Program-made: the position numbers and the translations under genes
Assembly (NCBI RefSeq): GCF_027943255.1
Contig: NC_072894.1
Coordinates: forward strand, 129,199,601 to 129,263,600
Source of the DNA: Anastrepha obliqua
Lineage: Eukaryota > Arthropoda > Insecta > Diptera > Tephritidae
DNA: 64,000 nucleotides
Direction of reading: 5' to 3'
Part shown: piece after piece, positions 48,817-57,794 of the stretch
How positions within the stretch are numbered: position 1 is the first letter of the stretch
Layout: each line of letters begins with the position of its first letter
The notes under the pieces: model-generated
What the model was told of the DNA's origin: nothing
Seen by the model: only the letters and a program-made list of their open reading frames with translations
Databases searched by the model: none

Positions 48817-49266
48817 TTGCTTAAACATGAATACACCCCACTGCCAGAAGATGTTTTGAACGCAATAAAACCAATTTACGTAGATTTGAGTAAAGACGAA
48901 CTTTTAGAGAGATGCCTGGGTGGTTTTACTCAAAACACTAACGAGAGTTTAAATCAGCTTATATGGAGGATTGCTCCGAAAAAACTCTCTGGCAGTACAA
49001 GTATCGTTCAACTGGCAGCTCTGGTAGCTGAAGGCACAGGTGCTTTGCTGCAGTTTATGTATGACATGGGGATTAGCATTGGGCCAAGCGCTCACGAATA
49101 TGCGAGAAGAGTGGACCAAACTCGCATCGAAAGATCTGACCAAAAATGCCACCAAAAGACTAAGGAGGGCAGGATAGCTCGTAGACTTGCTAAAAAAGAT
49201 GCTGAAGACAATGACAAAGCTAGTGGAAATATACTCTATGGTGCTGGAATCGACGACTCCGTGTAA
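48817..49266 (+). pseudogene. Mutator-like transposase C-terminal fragment
   Basis: A 149-codon open frame with PLPEDVLNAIKPIYVDLSKD, then LLERCLGGFTQNTNESLNQL, SIVQLAALVAEGTGALLQFM, GISIGPSAHEYARRVDQ, a basic ARRLAKKDAED region, and LYGAGIDDSV at the end. I recognise the CL-x-G-x-TQN-x-NES-x-N signature from arthropod Mutator-like (MULE-type) transposase-domain proteins, whose last 150 or so residues look like this. No stops interrupt it, so decay seems modest, but the catalytic core upstream is missing. The methionine is probably not a native start. The following 400 bases of AT-rich DNA may be its 3' flank. Confidence 0.6.
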
Positions 49267-50909
49267 GTAGAGAGAAAAAAGTATTTTCTTGACGTTTTCA
49301 TAACTTAAAACTTGAAACGCGGTTTTCTCGAACCTTTTTTTTTAAGTGCGTAGTCATTGGCATTTGAAAACTACTCAACCGATCCTTTTGAAATTTTGCA
49401 CACATATTTTACATATAAAAAACCTCCCCCCAACGTTTTTTTTCGCCATTTTTTTTTATATTAAGGTGGTTTTACACCTACAAAATGGCGGCATTTTTTC
49501 GTCAAAAATCACTTTTTACTTCAAACGACTACCAAATGGCTGAAAATGAAAATAAATCGTCAAAATAAACGATGGGGGGAAGTTTAACTCATACTTTAAC
49601 TAAATTATTCAATTTTTTTGATTTCAGATGATCCTACGCTGAGATATGCTGACTACTGCAAAATGTATTTTTGAAAAGACGTCTACATAAATGTGCTCTC
49701 ATTCGCTCATTTTGCAATATTTTTACATGAAAATTTTATCAAATATTCTTGAAATGTTACTTTATAATATGCAACAACTTTTAATAAACTGACTTAAACC
49801 GTTTCGCTTAAATGGCATGGCACGCCTTGTGCGGAGCGAGCTAAGAAAACTTCTTCGAGTATAACGAAGATTCTGCTTACCCAAGCCATGAGACATTAAC
49901 ACAAAACAAGTTTTAATCTGAATCCAATCCTGCAAAGTGCACATTAGCATACCTACGGGTTCAAAAATTCTTTATTCACAAACTATAATTAAAAATAATG
50001 GCCCGGTCAATATAAATGCAATTTCGTATGCCAAAATTTCGCCACAAGCTAAACACAATTTTTTTATTTTCAGTAAATATTTCACATACTCGATCTCAAA
50101 TCAAAGCCAAGTATTTACCAATTACCACAAATAATAAAAAACAACAATTTCAATCGTAATTTGTGGATGAGATTCGCTGCTACCTACAATGGAATTCAAA
50201 GGGCCAAAAAATTATGCGATTAACTAACAAATTGATTTCAATAATTTACGTTCTCACTTAACGCAAACATTAACGCATATCGAAGCATAGCAAAGAAGAA
50301 GAGCCCAAATAAAACGAAAACTGCAAGAGCAAGAAGCCGAAAAAAACCAAATGAAATGCTGCAACACAACGACCTTCGACTTAATCCAAAGTACGAGCTA
50401 ACAACCAAAAAAGGCGAAAATGTTGTGGCATAGGAAGTTCGTTGTTTACCGTAATTCGTTTCTTGATTACTTTTGTTTTTCAATCCTTAAGCTCAGTTGC
50501 TGCTTACGTTCGCTAATAAACACTTCACAAGAAATTGAAAAGGTAACATTGGATTTAGTTTTTTAAATTACTTTGTGCTGATTTATGGCCACAACAACAG
50601 CGAGTGAATTATGATATCAGGGGAAAGATGATGCAATAAATTTTGCAAACATAATAATTATTATCGAAAAAAGCACAGCAATTTTTTAAGAGAAGTATTG
50701 CTTTAACTTTGAGCTCCGTTTTGTGTATGCAATGCTCGTTTAAAAATCCTAACATTTTTCTCTCCATTTTGCTTTTCCAACATTTGAAAGATTTCAAGGC
50801 ACTCGAGGCCCGTCATCTAAACAGACATCTGTTGCTCAGCGCTGTCCGAAGTCTTATATCAGTATTTATTCTCAGAGCGATCTGACAAAACTGAGATGAT
50901 AATTTCTGG
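49267..50909. other. Non-coding stretch
   Basis: AT-rich, with no recognisable gene. The first part may still belong to the Mutator-like element. Confidence 0.4.
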
Positions 50910-51315
50910 TGTGTGATTCGTATTATGTATCCGGCAATGTATTCAAGCGCATCTTCGTGTGGGCTATTAAAGCCGACTTCCTCATTTAACGCGTCGTTGG
51001 CGAACAGAGAGTCGTCAGAAAGTGCCTCATCTTCTGTTAGGAAACTTTGTCGACTTTCTAAAGAGGTACTCGTATCATTTAGGCGGAACCACTCAGTTTC
51101 GTCGGCATCAACATTGCAATGATCAACTATGTTTGAAGTGTTTCACGCTGTTAATAGAAACCGTTAAGTCATTTAGAAAATAAGTAATCTATGCATTCAT
51201 TCACTTATTAAATATCTTCGTAATCTACATATATCATATTTGAATTCCATAGTGTCACGCAGCCCGCCTTTGCAACGCATCACCCTGAAAAAATGCTCCA
51301 GTACATCTGACTTAA
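50910..51315 (-). pseudogene. P-element/THAP9-like transposase fragment, part 2
   Basis: The minus-strand frame reads SDVLEHFFRVMRCKGGLRDT, then EFKYDICRLRRYLI, a stop, then an open acidic stretch (WFRLNDTSTSLESRQSF, SDDSLFANDALNEEVGF). It ends in EDALEYIAGYII. SQDVLE-x-FF followed by R-x-x-GG-x-x-D and a later LEYIAGY is the order seen at the C-terminal end of P-element and THAP9 transposases. The preceding segment (YRLS) lies on the other side of the piggyBac insertion at 54168. A one-base deletion at the TTAA site and a stop at about 51197 show it is dead. Confidence 0.55.
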
Positions 51316-51569
51316 CCCTTTCGCTCCGACTTTTGCAGGGGATTTGCTCAAACTTTATTTTTGAGTTTTTGGATACCCATTGGTACTTTATGTGCGTAGA
51401 AACTAGATGAAACTTGTAACTTATGTAGATAACGGTATTTTGAGGAAGGACATATGTGTCCCAACAGTATTTAAAAATGGGATATATTTGTCCCAACAGG
51501 GTACAAACTACACCTAGAAAGTAGAAACATTTTTTTGGTACTAGCATATGATTTGCACTTTTATTTATT

Positions 51570-52056
51570 TTATGAATGTGATGAAGCGAAACATTGTATA
51601 CAGAATGGCAAATTACAAGCCCGGCAAATAATTTTTTTTCTTTTCTCGACTTTTCGATTGGCGCATGCTACGCACCGACGTCTTTTAGACTGGTCTATGG
51701 GTAAATGATCCCCCAAATTTGTCATTGATTTGTACCTATTCGATGATCTTCCAGACCGACGGGATCGTTTATATGCGGTAGATTCCTTTCCTTTTTCAAT
51801 TAGCGACTCAGCAATCCCGACCAGCACTGGTAAGAAGGCAGGTTTCTTCCTATTCAGCTCCGAATATATAACCCAAGTGTTTACAGCAGCCATCATCATG
51901 CCTCGATAAAATCCTTTTTTTCACCATTTATTTGATTTTCTGTTTATATCATACAATCCCTGACATTTGATCTGCCAAGTCCACACCGCCCATTATTGCG
52001 CGGTACGTCTTTACGATGTCAGGACATGGAAACTCTGCCTCATGGTTATTCGACAT
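51570..52056 (-). pseudogene. piggyBac transposase, C-terminal part
   Basis: Beginning at the jockey target duplication, the minus strand reads MSNNHEAEFPCPDIVKTYRA, then IMGGVDLADQM. The GGVDLADQ motif is a piggyBac family signature. After stops and frameshifts it continues as MMMAAVNTWVIYSELNRKKP. It ends with a C-terminal zinc-binding motif (CVACANRKVEKRKKIICRAC, NLPFCIQCF) typical of the family. Several stops are present. Confidence 0.85.
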
Positions 52057-53190
52057 TTTTTTTTTTTATTGAAATGTTATACATTTTTATTTACATTCCA
52101 TAAAGATTACACCTAGTATAAAACTAATAAGTAATTTTCATTTCACAATTTTAAGTAGCTTAAACAATATTGACAACTAAGTCTTGAGGTTTCTTTCTTT
52201 TCAATCTTCTTTTTACCGTTGCTTCATCGCTTAGTACGGAAGCTTCTGCGTTAAGTGTTTTTTTAATTTTTCAGCATGCTTAACTGCACAGAAATGGGCT
52301 GTGTCTGAGACGGTTTTTAAATTTAAATCCTTGTGCAGATCTTCATTACGCACGTACCAGGGAGCTTTAACGATTCCTTTGATTACTCTATTTTGGAGGC
52401 GCTGTATAATGTCGATGTTGGTCTTTGCAGTACATCCCCATAATTGAAGACCATAGGTCCACACCGGCTTTAGCACTTGGTTGTATATGAGGAGTTTATT
52501 TTGAGTTGATAGCTCAGAGTTTCTGCCAATTGGAGTTTTTGCGTCTTTAGATTCAGCTCAGCAGCTTTGATTTTCACGTGCTCTTTCCACTTGAGCTTTA
52601 CATCTAAAGTCATGCCTAGATACTTTGCACTATTAGCATTTGGCACTGTTGCTGACAAAATATGAACTGGTTTGTAGATAATTTTTTTATTAGTAAAATC
52701 CACGTGAACTGATTTGGTTTCGTTTAGCTTTATGTTCCAATTTTCAGTCCATGTGACTACTTCGTCAATGAACTTCTGCAGTTTCTGGATGGATTCGTTT
52801 TCAGTTGATCCAACGGCTAAGATGCATGTATCGTCAGCGAATGTAGCTACTGTGCACATTTTCGGTACTGGTAGGTCTGCGGTATAGAGTAGGTACAGTA
52901 CTGGGCCGAGTATGCTGACGTGTGGTACTCCGGCCAATATTTGTTTTATTTCCGAATACGCCTGCTTTTGCTTTACTCTAAAGTACCTATTTGTTATATA
53001 CGATTCCAAAATGTCAGTGAACTGCAACGGAAGAAGGGATTTTAATTTACAAAGTAGTCCTTCGTGCCATACTTTATCAAATACCTGGGCAACGTCAAGG
53101 AATATTGCTGAGCAGACTTTATTACTCTCTAGCGCGTCTTCTATTGTATGTGTTATCCTGTGTATTTGTTCGACGGTAGAGTGTTTTTAT
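52057..53190 (-). mobile_element. 5'-truncated jockey-type non-LTR retrotransposon
   Basis: Flanked by a 15-base target duplication with one mismatch: ATGGTTATTCGACAT at 52042-52056 and ATGGTTATACGACAT at 53191-53205. The 3' end carries a poly-A tail, seen on the plus strand as a T run at 52057-52067. The 5' end starts inside the RT domain. This is a classic truncated target-primed insertion, here into an already deleted piggyBac. Confidence 0.93.
52231..53190 (-). pseudogene. jockey reverse transcriptase fragment
   Basis: The minus frame starts HSTVEQIHRITHTIEDALE, then SAIFLDVAQVFDKVWHEGLL (motif A aspartate). It continues with LESYITNRYFRV, GVPHVSILGPVLYLLYTADL (motif B, with QGS altered to HVS), FADDTCILA (motif C) and KYLGMTLDVKLKWKEHV. 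A frameshift at about 52475 leads to LKPVWTYGLQLWGC and RLQNRVIKGIVKAPWYVRN. FADDT and the WTYG-x-QLWG motif mark the jockey clade. It is 5'-truncated and frameshifted, so non-functional. Confidence 0.9.
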
Positions 53191-53205
53191 ATGGTTATAC
53201 GACAT

Positions 53206-53700
53206 GATAAACATGCATCCAAGTACTCGTAATATATCAATTTCACCGGAGTCCGTCTGAAAAATTTTTTTTTTATTTCGCTCCGTTATGGGTATTTTCC
53301 TGAGCCTCTCATTAGTACATTGGGCAATGTACGAAGACATGATTCTTGGAAACAATTTGCGAAAAATTTCGTAGGGGGTTGAGTGGCGCCCAATATTTAC
53401 TGCAATTTTGCAGCCGCGGTGGTTACTAACCGATTTTCTTCAAACAAATGACTCATTCAGTGTGCTCCAAATAACCGTGCCTGAGGCTTCCTCACCTCCT
53501 GCAGGTTGATCGTCTATGCCACCATTCTCGTCACTCAATCCGGTCTCCTCTGAATCGCTGGAAGAATCGTCATTGCCAGTGGTTTTATCTAACTCAGGAC
53601 TATAAATATCATCACTTTCGTCACCAGTTCCTGATTCCATGGATTCATCATCATCTTCTTGAAGTAATGCACTAATTTGATCGCGATTTAATTTCGACAT
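53206..53700 (-). pseudogene. piggyBac transposase, N-terminal part
   Basis: Starts MSKLNRDQISALLQEDDDES and continues as an acidic, serine-rich region of about 80 residues, as is usual at piggyBac N-termini. A stop occurs at 53440. Later in the same strand, SSYIAQCTNERLRKIP and ILRVLGCMFIMSYNH resemble the start of the RNase H-like fold before the catalytic acids. The frame reaches MSYNH, exactly the jockey target duplication. The catalytic centre that should follow is missing from the copy. Confidence 0.8.
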
Positions 53701-54167
53701 TTTTGTTGTCTACGAGGTTGGAAAAATAAAAAAATTAGCTGTGTGATACATTATGTACAACGTACTGCTGGGACATATATGTCCCTATATAAAGCCCTGC
53801 TGGGACACATGCATCCCAAAATTAATTTTCGCTGAATATTTTTCACAAAACTCTTATTTAAATATATATTTGTACTTACCAGTAAAGGGGAATATTTTTC
53901 TTTAAAAAAATCAACACTTCTTATAAAAATACGTATTATTTCACCAAAATTACTCGTAAATTTGATGCAATATTAGCGACTGCTCACAAACAACTGATCA
54001 AAACTAAACACGATTGAAACAGTGTGGAATGCGGATAACGATAAATTGTAAGTATTGTTCGCAGCTACTGATTAGGACATTTTGGTTGAATTTCTTATGA
54101 AAATTGCAAGTTTCAGGGTGAAGTGAACATGCTGTGGGATATCAGTGTCCCAGCAGTAGCGAAAGGG

Positions 54168-54330
54168 TTAATCGATATGTCAGAATGCACTGAAGACAGT
54201 AATTCTCCAGCACATAAAGGTATAAGTCCCTGACAAATCGACATCTTTAACCTAAGTTTTGCGGGTACATCTTGGTTTTGGAATATTTAGTTTTATAGAG
54301 ATTCAAACCAAAATGAATAGTTTTCCAAAA
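54168..54330 (-). pseudogene. P-element/THAP9-like transposase fragment, part 1
   Basis: The minus strand reads LYVLENYCLQCILTYRLS up to the TTAA. Joined conceptually with part 2 it gives the expected LTYRLSQ-type to DVLE-x-FF order. Upstream homology fades quickly. The support is short, so confidence is moderate to low. Confidence 0.4.
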
Positions 54331-55649
54331 ACATGGGCATCTTTGATAAAATCTTCCCCGAAGATATTTAAGACTTAAGATGTTTCATGGCCTCGACTAT
54401 TTGGTTTCGAGGCCATTTGTTTATTTTGAATTTTACCTCTGTTTATTTTCTTTTAAGCACACAATTACTTATTGACACCTATGCGCATACAAAGATATAC
54501 GCGCCCTCGCAGGCTCCGTTAACCTTGCCACTAACAAAAGTAAATAGCAATGACAGCCAATACCAAATCATCACAATTCTGCAAATAATTTCCAATTGGA
54601 TTTAAATAAAATGTTACACTTTCTACAGAATGCCCGCACTCATGGAAACTGACAGCTAGTTGAAATGGCAGCGGATATTCCACGTCGCGTAGAGTTGCAT
54701 TCGCTTTGAAAGTTTTCATTTGTTGCGTTCGCCACCCTGTGGTACATGAATAGAAGGGTGAATCAAATTAGCGAAAGATTAATAATTAGGTATAATTTTA
54801 AATATTCTCACCATGTAATTCAGGATTTTTAAGGAAGCGACTGTCGTCTGAATGCAAATTGCATAAAGATATATTTATAAAAATGATTAAATTCATTATA
54901 CAAGAATTTTTTTGTTAATATTACCAATAACTCGAATTCTACGAAGCCACCCATTACGTAATATGGGTAAACCTTGTCATAGAAAATACAGACCTGCTCA
55001 CCGTTATCCGCGATTCTCAGTTTCCGTTTGTGCAATTTAATTCTAACACAATAAGTTGAAAATTAAATATTTAATCAAATATCGCTTGCAAATTGTAGTT
55101 TTACACTTTCAAAAATCACGTCCCAAACCAACATTTTGGAATCGTTTAATACAACTGCAATTTGCACTTTGTATATTTTCTTTTTAATTAATTTTCTACA
55201 TATTCGTAGTTTCATGAAACTATTTTTTCCATGAGCCCAAGCTTTCTTGGTGTTATTTTATGATTGCAAGAGCTGACTGGTGACTAATTTAAGGCTTTTT
55301 CAAGCATTGCATAAAGAAAATGTTTTATTCGATGAAGAATAGGTCTCCGGCAGGTCTTTAATCCGCGTAATTGTGGCACAAGAGAAACAATTCGCATTAG
55401 TGTTCCTCTCTTTACACAATTTTTTGCATGAAGATTTCGGCATAGCAAAAGGAACTGAGATAAAGAGCTGCCTGCTGCTTTCTTTGTGTTGACTATTATG
55501 CCGCCCCTTCTTGTGTTGACTATTATGCCGCCCCTTCACACGTTCAACATTAAAAAATTGTCAAACTGTCATAAGTAAAATATCTATTGGAAATTACGTA
55601 ATAAAAAAGGAGTTTAGTGGAAACTTGGAACTTTTTTTCCTTTTACGCT
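54331..55649. other. Non-coding stretch
   Basis: No gene was recognised. A 27-base direct repeat (GTGTTGACTATTATGCCGCC unit) occurs at 55486 and 55513. Confidence 0.4.
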
Positions 55650-55785
55650 AAGAGCACGAAAAACTTGCCATACATTTCTGCGAAATCCTTTTGAAGTGAC
55701 AGTCCTTGATCGCGTATACATAAGTCCAGGTGTTTCCGTGGAAGTAGAGCTGACTGCCATGTAATCGTACAGCCTCCGTTGCTTC
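55650..55785 (+). repeat. Double-hairpin repeat, degenerate copy
   Basis: TTGCCATACATTTCTGCGAA, then TTTTGAAGTGACAGTCCTTG, a middle part resembling the CCGGATATAAATCCGG hairpin but eroded, then GTAGAGCTGACTGCCATG. It matches the copy at 56237 in order and spacing. Confidence 0.6.
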
Positions 55786-55989
55786 AGAGTGTTGCTGGCT
55801 TGCTTTGTAGAAACAGGGTTTTTACACGAAATAAGCTGTTCGACAATTATTCCGAAAAGAGGAGCTAGCCAAAATAAATTTTCTGGTGAAATTTTTCTCC
55901 TCGTCATCATTTAACGTCTGGACTCCAAGAAATCCGTGGCATTCTTTTACTTAATTACTTAGATGGGCGCTACAATCGTATGCCGGTTT

Positions 55990-56225
55990 TGGCCGAATCT
56001 AACACATTGCGTTGTTGTTCTTGTAACAGTAACTTTGCCTTGTCAGTGTAGTGTAATCACCGGTCGTCTTTGTCTAACTTATCTAACGGTAAACCCAGGA
56101 AACTAGCTGTTTCGACGGGTTAGGTCCAGAGGGAGAGGGGTTTGAGATGCGCGGGTTTGTTGGGGCATGTGAAAAGGTGGTTAGTGTTGTGCGGAGTCTA
56201 ACACAACTCCCGAGGAGTTTTAAGC
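55990..56225 (+). repeat. Putative interspersed repeat adjoining the hairpin repeat
   Basis: Contains AACACATTGCGTTGTTGTTC, then later GGAAACTAGCTGTTTCGACG and GGGGCATGTGAAAAGGTGGT. I recall similar strings as dispersed repeats in fly genomes. The head AACACATTGCGTTGTTGTT is shared with the next copy, so the two units are arranged head to tail. Confidence 0.35.
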
Positions 56226-56358
56226 TAACACATTGCGTTGTTGTTGTTGTAGCAGCATAAACATTCCCCATACATATATGGGGCATGCTGCTGAAGTGAC
56301 AGTCCTCGGCCGGATATAAATCCGGGTCGTTCCGGTAACTTAGAACCGACTGTCGTGT
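56226..56358 (+). repeat. Double-hairpin repeat, best copy
   Basis: Two adjacent foldbacks are visible. The first has arms GCAGCAT (56252-56258) and ATGCTGC (56285-56291), enclosing CCCCATA/TATGGGG around a four-base loop. The second has arms GACAGTC (56298-56304) and GACTGTC (56348-56354), enclosing CCGGAT/ATCCGG around ATAA. It is preceded by AACACATTGCGTTGTTGTTG. The same architecture recurs at 58475, and in eroded form at 55650 and 13368. Confidence 0.8.
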
Positions 56359-56369
56359 AAACACATTGC

Positions 56370-57025
56370 GTCATCTTGCTCAGTTCAAGCTTCCTGGGGC
56401 CAGCTGGTGCCACCGAGTGCTGGTAGGTTAATCCGCAACGTAGATTAAGTCTCACTCTTCCTCGTCGTCCACCAGTGGGTTCCCTCTCATGGGACTGCCA
56501 TACCGAAGCAATTTTGTTCATCCTCGAGACATGGACAAACCAGCGCAGCCGCTATATTTTAATACGCTTCACTATGTCCACATCTCACTATATTCCATTG
56601 GATACGGAACTCATGCTCGCCTCCACAAAGAGGACCAAAGATGTTTCTGGGAATTTTTCTCTCAAACACTCCCAGTGCTCTCTCATCAGTTGTCGTCATC
56701 GTCCAAGCTTCTGCGTCATATACAAGAACGGGGATGATTAGGGTTTTGTACAGCGTTGTTTTCGTTTTTCGAGAGAGGGCTCTACTTCTCAATTACCTAC
56801 TGAGCCCAAACACCTGTTGGCAAGAATTATACTTTGCTTAATCGCTAGACTGACATTATTATCAGTGTTAACGCTGGTACCTAGTCAAACAAAGTCATTC
56901 ACCACTTCAAATTCGCGGTTGCCAACAGTGACGTCTTGTCCAAGATGTGAGGAGTCTTTGTATGTTAACAGCAGGTACTTTGTTTTACTCTCGTTCACCG
57001 CAAGACCCATTTCTAACCTAAAATA
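56370..57025 (-). pseudogene. Non-LTR reverse transcriptase C-terminal part (RTE-type)
   Basis: The minus strand gives MGLAVNESKTKYLL, then VTVGNREFEVVNDFVYLGTS, VNTDNNVSLAIK, RSRALSRKTKTTLYKTLIIP, VLVYDAEAWTM and ERALGVFERKIPRNIFGP. It then decays to a short LRCGLTYQHS end near 56400. This is the RT thumb and connection region of an RTE-type element. YADD lies upstream of the preserved part. Frames shift at about 56800 and downstream of 56600. It is related to the fragment at 18800-19190. Confidence 0.75.
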
Positions 57026-57794
57026 GTTACTCCTTTGTTGGCACGTTTTGGTTTTTGGCATATATATATAATGGCATCATAAACACTATACCTGTCTCTG
57101 TCTATTTATCTACGTTTCCTTTTTTAATTGAATTACAATTTATGCATTGTTTAAAATTTTATTACTTCATGGAACAAATGATATTTGGTAGTATGAAGAA
57201 TATTGAAAATAATAAGTCTAAAACTACATATGGCAAGAGTTGGTAGCATTCGCAAATACAATAATTTGCTATTACATTGAAAATCTTGTGTATTTTAAAA
57301 ACTACAGCATATGACTAGTTAAATAGCTAGAAAATAATATTATATTAAAATTAAGAACGAGGCAAAATCTGGAAACTTCAGTCAAACTAATGTTAACAAG
57401 AGAAAAACTAAAAAAGCTAGAGTTCAGATGCAAATACAAGGTGAATGTACTTATAGTGAAATAACTTAAAAAACTTAAATTACTGCTTAAGCTTTTGGCA
57501 AAAATATCTTTGGATTGCGCTTTTTGGTGTCTTTCATAAAAACTACAAACGAAAAATAGGAAAACTCAGCGGCTTTGAAAGGAAAATGGTCCTGTTACGA
57601 GCCAAAAAACTAAATTTTAAATTCATATGTTAAACTAAAATCTATGTCGTTCAATTCGTGGCAATGGCCTGCGTCGAAACGTCTAAACTTGCAATGCAAT
57701 GGCAGGCAGCTCCATCGTCTTTATGGCACATTCAAAAAAGTGTTTGCAAGAAAGTCATTTTAGAAGCTACCCTTAAATTCTCTATGTAGCACCA
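57026..57794. other. Probable 3' flank or 3' UTR of the zinc-finger gene
   Basis: AT-rich DNA downstream of the minus-strand stop codon. A possible AATAAA signal on the minus strand lies near 57157-57163, about 630 bases past the stop. No other feature was recognised. Confidence 0.4.

Larger units (their letters stand above)
51316..54167 (-). mobile_element. piggyBac element containing a jockey insertion
   Basis: TTAA lies on both sides (51312-51315 and 54168-54171). Ends are inverted CCCTTTCGCT. Near both ends are palindromic boxes of the form TGGGACATATATGTCCC: about 51447-51463 and 51478-51497 on the left, and 53768-53785, 53799-53817 and 54134-54152 on the right. Without the 1134-bp jockey insert and its 15-base duplication, 1.7 kb remain, shorter than the usual 2.4 kb or so. 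The catalytic core is deleted. The inserted target is a P-element-like gene. Confidence 0.92.

Noticed and set aside
50913..51122. Serine-rich plus-strand frame of 69 residues
   Set aside because: It is the antisense of the acidic part of the P-like transposase fragment.
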